A stretch of DNA of 64,000 nucleotides, taken from the NCBI RefSeq assembly GCF_000153765.1, contig NZ_DS022294.1, positions 1,186,844 through 1,250,843 of the forward strand, read 5' to 3'. Both the position numbers and the translations under genes were made by a program. The DNA comes from Mariprofundus ferrooxydans PV-1. Lineage in GTDB: Bacteria > Pseudomonadota > Zetaproteobacteria > Mariprofundales > Mariprofundaceae. Shown piece by piece: positions 1-7,765 of this stretch; the first letter of the stretch is position 1, and each line of letters begins with the position of its first letter. The notes beneath the pieces are model-generated. The model was not told the DNA's origin, did no database searches, and was given only the letters and a program-made list of their open reading frames with translations.

Positions 1-43
1 AAGAAAGGGTTTATTCTGGATCATTGGCGGAGAGATGCATGCA

Positions 44-75
44 AAAGACCTGCCGGGGAGGTAGGGCAGGTCTTT
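44..75 (-). terminator. Rho-independent terminator of 6S RNA copy 1
   Basis: An 11-bp perfect stem (AAAGACCTGCC at 44-54 with GGCAGGTCTTT at 65-75) lies about 20 nt past the 3' arm of the 6S-like RNA on the minus strand. The descending arm ends in TTT. A matching terminator sits at the same place behind the second 6S copy near 42.25 kb, which supports the assignment. Confidence 0.75.
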
Positions 76-93
76 GTTGACGGTGTTGATGAA

Positions 94-256
94 TTTCACT
101 GGCGTTGTGGCCTATAAATACTGAACCCTTTATGACAAGGTGGGCGTTGCATCCAGACATCAGGTTTCCCACAGAGGGACTCACACAGCCTGGATAGAGA
201 AACTCCCGTTCAGATGACATCGGCCCCGATTTATAAGCCACAACGCCAGTGAAACT
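94..256 (-). ncRNA. ssrS: 6S RNA, copy 1
   Basis: 6S RNA mimics an open promoter and binds sigma70-RNA polymerase to repress transcription in slow growth. The minus-strand transcript is closed by an 18-bp perfect stem (positions 237-254 with 94-111) and extended by an AT helix. It then shows a large internal bubble with GGGCCGATG on the 5' side. On the 3' side is CCCACCTTG...AAGGGTTC, with a small CCTT/AAGG hairpin. The apical arm is closed by ATCCAG/CTGGAT. These are the landmarks of proteobacterial 6S RNA. A 163-nt homologue lies at 42304-42466. A good sigma70 promoter and a terminator bracket it. Any ORF reading through it is a shadow. Confidence 0.8.
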
Positions 257-262
257 GGGTTA

Positions 263-291
263 ATATTACTCCTGCGGCAGGTGTTGTGCAA
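263..291 (-). promoter_or_regulatory. Sigma70 promoter of 6S RNA copy 1
   Basis: On the minus strand, TTGCAC (286-291) and TAATAT (263-268) are separated by exactly 17 nt. This is close to consensus and predicts a start near 256-257, 2-3 nt before the closing stem of the 6S RNA. It lies just past the stop codon of the upstream zinc-ribbon gene, so the RNA has its own promoter. Confidence 0.8.
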
Positions 292-294
292 GTG

Positions 295-462
295 TTATTG
301 ATGGCAGTCATGTTCCGAGCCGGATTTGTCGAAAAAGACCAGGTATCGGTAGTCGCATATCACACAGCGATAACGCCTGGATAATGGTACCAGTCGCATC
401 CACCATCTTCGGTGTACTCTTTTTTTTAACGCGCTTCCACATGCAGGGCAGGTTTTTGCCAT
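295..462 (-). CDS. Small zinc-ribbon protein, function unknown
   Basis: A 55-residue protein with two cysteine knuckles, CPACG near the N-terminus and CVICDY near residue 34, separated by a basic stretch rich in Arg and Trp. This is the pattern of a one-domain zinc ribbon. The start at 462 is chosen over an in-frame upstream start because CAGGAGAGCC, a good ribosome-binding site, lies directly before it, and the 56 residues upstream look non-coding. The function cannot be read from the sequence; nucleic-acid or protein binding is typical of such folds. Confidence 0.55.
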   Translation of the reverse strand: MAKTCPACGSALKKRVHRRWWMRLVPLSRRYRCVICDYRYLVFFDKSGSEHDCHQ

Positions 463-820
463 GGGGCTCTCCTGGACAGGTAGCTCTGAAACATTTGCGC
501 CATTCCATGATGGCGCACTCATCCTCTCAGTGAGGTCAAAGCCTTGCGTTCCTATATTTATGTTTGCCTGAGTATAGGCGCGGATACTCGGAACTGTTAT
601 CAGAAGAGGTCTGATTTTCATGCCGGGCATGCTGCACGATCTTTATAGTTGAAAAATTTAAAAGTGGCCAGAGCAAATGTCAGTATGGTGCGACAGTTTG
701 CCTCGATCGGGCATGGCGTGCGGCCAGAAGGCTGTCCGAGAACATGGAACCGTTGTGAGGGAAAGCGGCCAATATACGCATTTCCCGGCAGGCTCTTCTG
801 TTCTTAGGGCAGTCTTCCGA
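463..820. other. Intergenic region, no gene seen
   Basis: I see no convincing gene between the zinc-ribbon start and the end of the radical SAM gene. On the minus strand an AT-rich patch with TATAAA (642-647) could be a weak -10 for the zinc-ribbon gene, but no good -35 accompanies it. The short plus-strand ORFs here lack ribosome-binding sites and normal codon use. Confidence 0.4.
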
Positions 821-2362
821 CTACAGACCGTTTTGCTCTACCCGGGCATGTCGGATCTGGCGCTTGTTGTGACCGGTAGCTGATTGTAACGGCTCCGGGC
901 TGCGCTCATATGCAAATGGTTGCAGGCACTTCGGCATTTTCCGCCCTTTCAGCTTCATGGTATCTTCAATTAGCAGAGCCGCAACGTCACCCCTGTTGCA
1001 CCCCCGTTTGTCACACAGGTAATCGAACAGCAGAGCAGTCAGCCGGTCCAGCGATATCTGCCAGGTGCTTTGAGTTTGCTGGTATACCCAGAGTGAGAAG
1101 GCGCCAAACTGCTCATAGACGTCACCTGCCGGCCAGAGCAGGCCGATACTCTGTTTAAAGTTGCCGCTGTTGTAATAGAGGTTCCAGAAGCGTGAGAAGC
1201 GCTTCATTTGCTGGATGTCGACAAAGCTCAACAGATCATTCTTCAGGATATCATAGGGCGGTTTTGGCGAATAGATCATGCCGAACTCATCATCGTGTCG
1301 GTGCAGACTGGTGCCGGAGAGTTTTTTCAGAATGCCGATCTGGATTTCCGAGTTGGCCATCGTGCACAGGCGATTGAGGTTGTCACCGAAGCTGTCCAGT
1401 GTTTCACCGGGCAGTCCGACAATCAGATCCAGATGCATATGTGCCGAGCTCTCCTCTTCGAGAAAGCGGATGTTCTCTTTGATTTTATCCATCTTCAGGT
1501 TGCGATGAATACGATCGGCAACCTCCGTGTTCAGTGTCTGGATGCCGATTTCCAATTGCAGAGCTGCGGCAGGAAATCGGGCGATGCGCTCCTTCAGCGC
1601 ATCCGGGAAGTGGTCGGGAATGACCTCGAAATGGACAAAGCAGGGTTGTCTCTCGAGGAAAAAATCAAGCAACCGGCTGGCGATTTTCACATTGAGGTTG
1701 AAGGTGCGGTCGATAAACTTGAAGCTGCGCACGCCTCGTTGATAGAGCTTGTCGAGTGCGAGCAGCAATTGTTCGGTATCGATATTGCGCACCTTTTTGT
1801 CTATCGAAGAGAGGCAGAACTCGCACAGGAAAGGACAACCTCGTGAGGCTTCCACATAGATGTAACGGTTGGCCACGTCGGCATCCGTATAATAATCATA
1901 GGGCAACTCAATGGTATTGAGGTCGGGCATCGGCGCCTGAATGGTGCGCTGCTGTGGGGGCAGGTCACCCAGTAGTGCCTTGGCCAGATCATAAAAGGCC
2001 GCATCGCCTTCGCCCTGCACAATGTAGTCCGCCGCATCAAAATTCAAACGTAGCGGCAGATAGCTGACCTCAGGGCCTCCGAGCACCACGATGGTCTGCG
2101 GCGATATCTGTTTGATCAGTTGTACCAGCTCTGCGCATTCGCAGGCATTCCAGATATAAACGCCAATCCCGATCACCTTCGGTTGTGCAGCCAGCAGTTG
2201 CTCGGCGATATCCTGGATATTGTCGTTGATGGTGAACTCACGGATTGCACTCTCAGGTTGGAGTTCGCGCATATTGGCAAATATATATCGCAGGCCGATT
2301 GCACTGTGTGAATAGCGTGCATTGAGCGTGGTTAGCAGGATGTGATGGCGGTTTTCTGGCAT
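821..2362 (-). CDS. B12-binding-domain radical SAM protein (DUF4080 type)
   Basis: A 513-residue protein. Residues 5-130 form a cobalamin-binding-like Rossmann domain with a VVLGGPEVS stretch. The radical SAM domain follows, with the 4Fe-4S ligands C176, C180 and C183 in CPFLCEFC. The C-terminal third matches the DUF4080 region found in this subfamily. Such enzymes use a 5'-deoxyadenosyl radical, often for methylation, on substrates mostly still unknown. The family call is strong; the reaction is not known. A small gene at 2458-2643 lies upstream on the same strand and may be co-transcribed. Confidence 0.85.
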   Translation of the reverse strand: MPENRHHILLTTLNARYSHSAIGLRYIFANMRELQPESAIREFTINDNIQDIAEQLLAAQPKVIGIGVYIWNACECAELVQLIKQISPQTIVVLGGPEVSYLPLRLNFDAADYIVQGEGDAAFYDLAKALLGDLPPQQRTIQAPMPDLNTIELPYDYYTDADVANRYIYVEASRGCPFLCEFCLSSIDKKVRNIDTEQLLLALDKLYQRGVRSFKFIDRTFNLNVKIASRLLDFFLERQPCFVHFEVIPDHFPDALKERIARFPAAALQLEIGIQTLNTEVADRIHRNLKMDKIKENIRFLEEESSAHMHLDLIVGLPGETLDSFGDNLNRLCTMANSEIQIGILKKLSGTSLHRHDDEFGMIYSPKPPYDILKNDLLSFVDIQQMKRFSRFWNLYYNSGNFKQSIGLLWPAGDVYEQFGAFSLWVYQQTQSTWQISLDRLTALLFDYLCDKRGCNRGDVAALLIEDTMKLKGRKMPKCLQPFAYERSPEPLQSATGHNKRQIRHARVEQNGL

Positions 2363-2457
2363 GATCCGCCAAGGCTACGTGTTTATGGCCGGATTACGAA
2401 ATGCTGATGTCGCGAGCGCTCCGGTTGAGGTTCTATTCAGGTCTGTTTGTCGAAGGG

Positions 2458-2643
2458 TTAATGCAACAGGCGCGGATCAATCAGCTTTACGCGCTTTGAA
2501 TTCAGGTCGATTTTCACGATGGAGCAGTATGCTGCCAAGTTCGGATATTTGGTGGCGAAAAGAGAGCGGGCGAATTGTGCCTGCTGCTCGGAGTAGTAGG
2601 GGCCATACAGGTTCATCTCGAAGTTCAATCCATATCCACACAT
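2458..2643 (-). CDS. Small hypothetical protein (61 aa)
   Basis: A 61-residue ORF with balanced, globular-protein-like composition. AGGGATGG lies about 6 nt before the ATG, a usable ribosome-binding site. It sits between the decarboxylase and the radical SAM gene in the same orientation. No domain is recognised and there is no signal peptide. It is listed because its composition and ribosome-binding site beat the overlapping frames, but a chance ORF is possible. Confidence 0.4.
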   Translation of the reverse strand: MCGYGLNFEMNLYGPYYSEQQAQFARSLFATKYPNLAAYCSIVKIDLNSKRVKLIDPRLLH

Positions 2644-2670
2644 AGTACACCATCCCTGGTTCAGATATAC

Positions 2671-2685
2671 TGCTGATCATCAGCA
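2671..2685. promoter_or_regulatory. 15-bp perfect dyad, possible operator
   Basis: TGCTGATCATCAGCA is a perfect inverted repeat with a one-base centre. It is flanked by TATAC on the left and TATAC on the right in a partly symmetric AT context. It lies 28 nt upstream of the small gene at 2643 on the minus strand, a position suited to an operator. No regulator is encoded nearby, so this is suggestive only. Confidence 0.3.
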
Positions 2686-2806
2686 TATACTTCATATATC
2701 GACAGTTTACGGTGAGTGTTTAATTGCGGGTCCGGGCGTTCAGGTGCGGGGCTGAATCAGAAAGTCGGTTCCGAGCCTGTCTGTGTATCAACACTTCTGT
2801 TTCTGG

Positions 2807-3982
2807 TTATCCGATGACGTACTGCTTCAGTGGCGGGAAACCGTTGAATTCGATAGCGCTGTAGCTGGTGGTGTAGGCGCCGGTTGAAAACCAGTAGAGG
2901 CGGTCGCCGATCTCCAGACTATTCGGGAGTCCGTACTTGTGATCTTCGTACATGATGTCGGCACTGTCGCAGCTGGGGCCTGCAATCACACTCTCTTCGC
3001 GCTCGCCGCTCCTGTCCGTGTAGATCGGGTATTTGATGGCTTCGCCCAGCGTTTCGATCAGGCCTGAAAACATGCCGACATCGGTATAGACCCAGCGATG
3101 CAGCGAGGTCGTGGTTTTGCGCGAAATCAGTACCACCTCACTGACCAGTACGCCGGCATTGGCGCAGAGTGAGCGGCCCGGCTCGAGAATGATCTCGGGC
3201 ATATCATCGCCGAAGTCGTCATGCAGGTAATGGGTTATCTCTTTTGCATAGGTGGGCAGATCATTGGTGCGGGTCAGGTAGTTGGCCGGGAAGCCGCCGC
3301 CCATGTTGATCATCTTCAGTTGAATGTCACACTCTGTTTTAAGCCAGTCGAAGATGGCTTTGACCTTGTCGATGGCAGCGTCCCACGCGCCGATATCGCG
3401 TTGCTGGGAGCCGACATGAAATGACACGCCGTAAGGCTCCAATCCCAACTCTTTGGCCAGTATCAGCAGGTTGGTCGCCATATCGGTCTGACAACCGAAT
3501 TTGCGCGACAGCGGCCAGTCGGCGGTGTGGCTGCCTTCGGTGAGCAGGCGGATATAGACTTTTGCTCCGGGGGCTTCACGAGCGATATTGCGCAAATCGG
3601 CCTCTGCATCGCTGGCAAACAGCCGGATGCCCTTTGCATAGAAATAGCGGATGTCTTTGCATTTCTTGATGGTATTACCGTAGCTGCAGCGATCGGGTGA
3701 AACGCCGAGCCCGAGCACCTTGTCCAGCTCATAGGTGGAGGCCACATCAAAGCAGGCGCCACGATCACGCAGCAGGCTCAGTATTTCCACGTCCGGATTG
3801 GCCTTGATGGCATAGTAGATTTTGGCGTAGGGGAAATTATCGACAAGCTCACTGTAGTGCTCATTGATGATGCGGCGGTCTAACACCACAAACGGTGTCT
3901 CCCGGCTATCCGCAAACGTCTTGATATCGGAAAAATATTCCGGGTTGTAATAATCTTCAATACGAACGATATCTGATTGCAT
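2807..3982 (-). CDS. Ornithine/lysine decarboxylase, type III PLP fold
   Basis: The 391-residue protein has the alanine-racemase-like TIM barrel followed by a beta domain, as in eukaryote-type ornithine decarboxylases. The PLP lysine is K60 in YAIKANP. The C-terminal domain carries GPSCDSAD, where the Cys-Asp pair reaches into the active site of the dimer partner. The reaction is L-ornithine (or L-lysine) to putrescine (or cadaverine) plus CO2 in the cytoplasm. Substrate choice cannot be settled by eye. The start at 3982 fits the family N-terminus better than the longer upstream frame. It is transcribed divergently from transaldolase. Confidence 0.85.
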   Translation of the reverse strand: MQSDIVRIEDYYNPEYFSDIKTFADSRETPFVVLDRRIINEHYSELVDNFPYAKIYYAIKANPDVEILSLLRDRGACFDVASTYELDKVLGLGVSPDRCSYGNTIKKCKDIRYFYAKGIRLFASDAEADLRNIAREAPGAKVYIRLLTEGSHTADWPLSRKFGCQTDMATNLLILAKELGLEPYGVSFHVGSQQRDIGAWDAAIDKVKAIFDWLKTECDIQLKMINMGGGFPANYLTRTNDLPTYAKEITHYLHDDFGDDMPEIILEPGRSLCANAGVLVSEVVLISRKTTTSLHRWVYTDVGMFSGLIETLGEAIKYPIYTDRSGEREESVIAGPSCDSADIMYEDHKYGLPNSLEIGDRLYWFSTGAYTTSYSAIEFNGFPPLKQYVIG

Positions 3983-4064
3983 GCGGCGATTATTATCCTT
4001 GCTTGCAGGCGAAGCAATATGCCGGGTGAAAATAATCGATGGCGGACACATCCTGTTACTGACC

Positions 4065-4073
4065 TGCTATACT
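4065..4073 (+). promoter_or_regulatory. Extended -10 promoter for transaldolase
   Basis: TGCTATACT contains a TATACT -10 (4068-4073) preceded by TGC, the extended -10 signature. It lies about 60 nt upstream of the transaldolase ATG in the divergent intergenic region. No strong -35 is seen, which is normal for extended -10 promoters. The same TGCTATACT string precedes the genes at 21807 and 25926. Confidence 0.5.
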
Positions 4074-4134
4074 CCGACGATACATTTAATTGCTGATACC
4101 TCAACATTGATCAGCCGGAATGCAGGAGGAAACT

Positions 4135-5091
4135 ATGCAGACAAGACTCGAACAGTTGCGCGGGATGACAACCGTTGTCGCGGACACCGGCGATATTGAG
4201 GCCATTCGCCAGTGGCGGCCTGTTGATGCTACAACCAACCCGTCACTGCTGCTCAAGGCAGTAAGCCAGCCCGAATATGCCCATTTTCTCGATGAAGCGG
4301 TAACATGGGCCAAGGGGCAGGGCGGTCATGGTTCCCGCCTGCTTGAGGATGCTGCCGATATGCTAGCGGTAATGGTCGGGCGCGAGGTGCTGGATATTGT
4401 TCCCGGTCGTATTTCTACCGAGGTGGATTCCCGTCTCTCTTTCGATGGCGAAGCTACGATGGCCCGCGTTCACAAGCTGATTGACCTCTATGCCGGTCGT
4501 GGCGTTGGTACAGAACGGATTCTGATCAAGATTGCTTCAACCTGGGAGGGGATTCGTGCTGCCGAGCAGCTGGAGCGCGAAGGCATCAATTGCAACCTGA
4601 CGTTGATGTTTTCCATGGCTCAGGCGCGCGTCGCAGCCGATGCCGGGGTGTTTCTGATTTCCCCCTTTGTCGGTCGTATTATGGATTGGTTCAAGGCTGA
4701 AAACGGACAGGATTATGCGGCAGCGGAGGATCCGGGCGTGTTATCGGTGCAACAGATCTACCGCTATTACAAGAGTCACGGCTATGCGACCGAGGTCATG
4801 GGAGCGAGCTTTCGCAATATCGGCGAAATTCTGGCGCTGGCCGGCTGCGACCGGTTGACGATCAGTCCTGCCCTGATGCAGCAACTGGATGCTTCCTGTG
4901 AATCGGTGGAGCGTATGCTGGCGGATGATGGGGGCTGCCAGGCGCGGGAGTCTCCGATGCGAGAAGCTGAATTCCGCTGGCACCTCAATGAAGATGCCAT
5001 GGCCACCGAAAAACTGTCCGAAGGTATTCGTAATTTCACGACCGATCAGCGTAAGCTGGAGGCGCTGCTTAAAGCTCGTCTGGCAGACTAG
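4135..5091 (+). CDS. tal: Transaldolase
   Basis: A 318-residue TalB-type enzyme. It moves a dihydroxyacetone unit from sedoheptulose 7-phosphate to glyceraldehyde 3-phosphate in the non-oxidative pentose phosphate pathway. The Schiff-base lysine is K132 in [12 protein letters not shown], the same number as in E. coli TalB. The family motif DATTNPSLL is present near residue 31. The start at 4135 is chosen because AGGAGG lies just upstream; an earlier in-frame ATG would overlap that site. Confidence 0.95.
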   Translation: MQTRLEQLRGMTTVVADTGDIEAIRQWRPVDATTNPSLLLKAVSQPEYAHFLDEAVTWAKGQGGHGSRLLEDAADMLAVMVGREVLDIVPGRISTEVDSRLSFDGEATMARVHKLIDLYAGRGVGTERILIKIASTWEGIRAAEQLEREGINCNLTLMFSMAQARVAADAGVFLISPFVGRIMDWFKAENGQDYAAAEDPGVLSVQQIYRYYKSHGYATEVMGASFRNIGEILALAGCDRLTISPALMQQLDASCESVERMLADDGGCQARESPMREAEFRWHLNEDAMATEKLSEGIRNFTTDQRKLEALLKARLAD

Positions 5092-5159
5092 GCCGACTCA
5101 CCGGCATCCTGGCCAGAGGGTTCTTGGTCAAAGGCCGGGAGCCCGGCTAGGGTTTGCCC

Positions 5160-5903
5160 ATGCCTTTTCTTATTTTTATTCTACTCTTTCTTGCCCCGTC
5201 TCAGGCGTTGGCGATTATCAATGCCGAGGATCTCGACCTCTCCATTCACGAGGATGGCACGGCCGGCAAGGTCGGGTTTTCGCTGAATGGCAACTCCGGC
5301 AACAGTGCCAAAATTAACGGAGAAGGTAGCGGCCGGTTGTTATGGCGGCATGGATCAAATACCGAGATGCTGGTTGGCAGCTATGCCTATGGCAAAAGCC
5401 GCGGGGTGCGGGACACTAATGAGGCGTTTGTCCATCTGCGCCATCGTTATGCACTCAACGATTCGTGGGATGTTGAAGCGTTTGCGCAGGCGCAGCAGAA
5501 TGAATTTGCACGTCTGAAGCTGCGTACGCTGCTCGGCGGAGGCCTGCGCTGGTCCAGTCAGGCGGAAGGCTGGCAGTTGCATGTCGGCCTGGGCTCTTTT
5601 TTCGAGCGCGAATCCTTGCGAGGCAGCAATGCGCCGGCTACCCGGCTCTGGCGTGGCAATGCCTATTTGGGCCTGCATTTCGCCATCAATGATCATGTAC
5701 GGCTGCAGAATACCGTTTATTATCAGCCTGCATGGCGGTATCCTGCTGATTTCCGCCTGCTTGACGATGCGGCTGTGAGTGTCACGCTAAGCGCCGGGCT
5801 TGATCTGCGGCTTTCACTGGAGATGGCGCATGACTCCCGCCCTCCGGCAGGGGTCAGGCCGACGGATATCAGCTACAAGACCGGCCTGGCATACGCATTC
5901 TGA
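5160..5903 (+). CDS. DUF481-type outer-membrane beta-barrel protein
   Basis: A 247-residue protein that starts with a clear signal peptide (hydrophobic run ending in SQALA). The rest is alternating aromatic/polar strands ending in an aromatic C-terminal residue, as expected for an outer-membrane barrel. The strand pattern and length fit DUF481 (YdiY-like) proteins of unknown function. It follows transaldolase by 68 nt and may share its transcript. The ATG at 5160 is preferred to a TTG two codons earlier. Confidence 0.7.
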   Translation: MPFLIFILLFLAPSQALAIINAEDLDLSIHEDGTAGKVGFSLNGNSGNSAKINGEGSGRLLWRHGSNTEMLVGSYAYGKSRGVRDTNEAFVHLRHRYALNDSWDVEAFAQAQQNEFARLKLRTLLGGGLRWSSQAEGWQLHVGLGSFFERESLRGSNAPATRLWRGNAYLGLHFAINDHVRLQNTVYYQPAWRYPADFRLLDDAAVSVTLSAGLDLRLSLEMAHDSRPPAGVRPTDISYKTGLAYAF

Positions 5904-5985
5904 TGCATATGTTGGGGTGTTGGGAGTCGGAGTTGGCATAGCTATTGCTCAATTTTTCACCTGTTCGGGGAACTCAGGAGTTTAC

Positions 5986-6654
5986 ATGCACAGCAATCAT
6001 TCGACACTGCCGATTCAAATGTTTTTGCCGAGCGAGACGGTGGAGTTGATTGCAGAATATGGCTCTGACTTTCCTCATAATCTGGCGCTGGAGCAGGATA
6101 TGACCATTTTGTTCAGCGATATGCGCGATTTTACCGAGCTGGCGGAACGGTTTGAGCCGAGGGAGGTGTATGCTTCGATCAATGCCAGTATTGCCCTGCA
6201 GGTGAAAAGCGTTCATGCCTATGGCGGTAGCGTCAACAAGTTTCTCGGCGATGGTCTGCTGGCCTGTTTTTCGGGTGAAGGGAAAAGTGAGCGGGCCGTG
6301 GCATGTGCGGCTGAATTGCTCCGGGTGCTGCCTGAGCATGAGGGGGCACTGCTGCCTTGCCGGATTGGTTTCGGCATTAATAGTGGCAAGATTATGTTTG
6401 GCGTGCTGGGTGATGCCATGCGCTGGGAGTACACGGTCGTCGGTGATGTCGCCAATACGGCTGCGCGGCTGTGCGGTATCGCCAAGCCGTTTCAGGCTCT
6501 GGTGACCGAGAGTGTGTTTGAGGACATGTCGCCGGCCAGCAGGCAGAAGTATTGCTCATTTCTGAGGCCTCAGATGTTTAAAGGAAAAAAACACCCGGTC
6601 GGCATCTACGAAGTACGCGCAGAATCAGACGACGACGCAGATAAATCAGCCTAG
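5986..6654 (+). CDS. Soluble class III adenylate cyclase
   Basis: A 222-residue protein that is almost only the cyclase homology domain. Metal-binding aspartates are D45 (LFSDMRDF) and D89 (KFLGDG). K86 is the residue type that selects ATP. VVGDVANTAARL carries the transition-state asparagine and arginine. It therefore probably makes cAMP, although guanylate use is not excluded. There is no membrane segment and no sensor domain beyond about 35 N-terminal residues. The start at 5986 has AGGAG six bases upstream. Candidate partners in this window are the dual cNMP-binding protein (45652) and a class II phosphodiesterase-like hydrolase (57234). Confidence 0.85.
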   Translation: MHSNHSTLPIQMFLPSETVELIAEYGSDFPHNLALEQDMTILFSDMRDFTELAERFEPREVYASINASIALQVKSVHAYGGSVNKFLGDGLLACFSGEGKSERAVACAAELLRVLPEHEGALLPCRIGFGINSGKIMFGVLGDAMRWEYTVVGDVANTAARLCGIAKPFQALVTESVFEDMSPASRQKYCSFLRPQMFKGKKHPVGIYEVRAESDDDADKSA

Positions 6655-6712
6655 AGCCTGGGCTTCACGCGGAGGCTCGAGCGACCCGGTGTGTCGCTCT
6701 CCTGAGGCGTGC

Positions 6713-7498
6713 TCAGGTCTGTTTGCGCAGCAGGTCGATGCGGATCGGCATCTGAAAATCAGCGCCGTTTTCTCCCATGTGGAGGGCAAACCGCTGTTTC
6801 ACCTGTGCATGAAGTTCATCGGACAATCGGTGATCGGTGTGCGTTACCTTGAGCACCTTTTTCTCGAAATCGGCAAAATCGCTGAAATGCATCGGTGAGT
6901 TGAAAAAGCACTGTTGCTCCAGCGACATCACCTCCGAATCGACAGCACGTTTAATGGCCTCAAAAGCGGCCAGACGCACCTGCTCTTCGTCATGAAACAT
7001 CTTCAGCAGGTCGTTGAAGTCACCGGCATATACAGGCTCGGAAATATAGGCATAACCGCCGGGCTTCAGTACGCGACGGATTTCCAGCAATGCCCTGTCC
7101 ATCAGCTCCAGCGGTACATGATGCAGTGATTTGAACATGAATACGACATCAATACTGTTATCCGCACACGGAATCTCTTCTGCACCGGCCATGATGAATT
7201 CGACATTGGGCAGATCATCGATGGCCAGGTGATTGCGGTGCTGAATTTCATCGACTTCCAGCGCGATGATCTGGCGGTCATTGCCTTCGGTAGCGATGGC
7301 GCGGGTGATTTCGGCTTTGCCGCAGCCCAGCTCCAGAATACTTTTGCCATCAAGTTGCAGCAATTCGTTGTAGATCTCCCGCTCGGGAGATGTGCGGGTA
7401 ATAGAGGGATCGGAGAGTTTCATCATGGACAGGAGGTTAGGAGTACCTGTGCTCGCAGGCAACTGATTATGTGCCGGTGAAGATGCTCGATTCGACAT
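6713..7498 (-). CDS. SAM-dependent methyltransferase, class I
   Basis: A 261-residue protein with the SAM-binding motif I ILELGCGKAEIT, acidic end of strand 2 (IALEVDE), motif near AGAEEIPCADNS and a later LKPGGYAYI loop. This is the UbiE/Methyltransf_11 pattern. The substrate is unknown. The first 24 residues are low-complexity and a later start at 7426 or 7423 is possible, though neither has a good ribosome-binding site. It converges with the cyclase gene. Confidence 0.75.
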   Translation of the reverse strand: MSNRASSPAHNQLPASTGTPNLLSMMKLSDPSITRTSPEREIYNELLQLDGKSILELGCGKAEITRAIATEGNDRQIIALEVDEIQHRNHLAIDDLPNVEFIMAGAEEIPCADNSIDVVFMFKSLHHVPLELMDRALLEIRRVLKPGGYAYISEPVYAGDFNDLLKMFHDEEQVRLAAFEAIKRAVDSEVMSLEQQCFFNSPMHFSDFADFEKKVLKVTHTDHRLSDELHAQVKQRFALHMGENGADFQMPIRIDLLRKQT

Positions 7499-7520
7499 GG
7501 GCTCAGAATAAAATTATCTT

Positions 7521-7673
7521 CATAGTCGGTTCACGGAGGTCTCACATATCGACTGCAATGTACGTCCTGTCCGGAGCGGGTCACCCTCCCTCCCCTCCCT
7601 CCGATCCCTCCGGACTGAATTCTCCTCCTCAAGAGAATCATAGGTGGCCCCGATGTATGTCGGGGCCATTTTT
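7521..7673 (+). ncRNA. Candidate small RNA with C/U-rich (anti-SD) loops
   Basis: Three consecutive hairpins end in an intrinsic terminator and no ORF fits. Hairpin 1 pairs GTCCGGAG (7569-7576) with CTCCGGAC (7608-7615) around a 31-nt loop with repeated CCCTCC. Hairpin 2 pairs ATTCTC (7619-7624) with GAGAAT (7633-7638) around the loop CTCCTCAA. Hairpin 3 is the terminator. Loops complementary to Shine-Dalgarno sequences are the hallmark of sRNAs such as Xanthomonas sX13 and related families. The 5' end is a guess: TAAAAT at 7509-7514 could be the -10, but no good -35 is present. It ends 93 nt before tex. Confidence 0.55.
7645..7673 (+). terminator. Rho-independent terminator
   Basis: TGGCCCCGA (7645-7653) pairs with TCGGGGCCA (7660-7668) over a 6-nt loop, followed by TTTTT. 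No plus-strand coding gene ends upstream because the neighbour is divergent. The terminator therefore implies a non-coding transcript, and separates it from tex. Confidence 0.85.
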
Positions 7674-7765
7674 GTTTCCCGTTTCTTTCTGAAAAGCAGG
7701 CTATAAACTGCCGCCGACTTCGGGTGCATGCGAAGGCTATCTATTCACCCGTTGCAGGAGCATAT

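Noticed and set aside
11-241. ORF of 76 codons on the minus strand across the first 6S RNA
   Set aside because: It runs through the stems and bubble of a structured RNA that has a matching copy at 42.3 kb; the second copy translates to a different, unrelated peptide.
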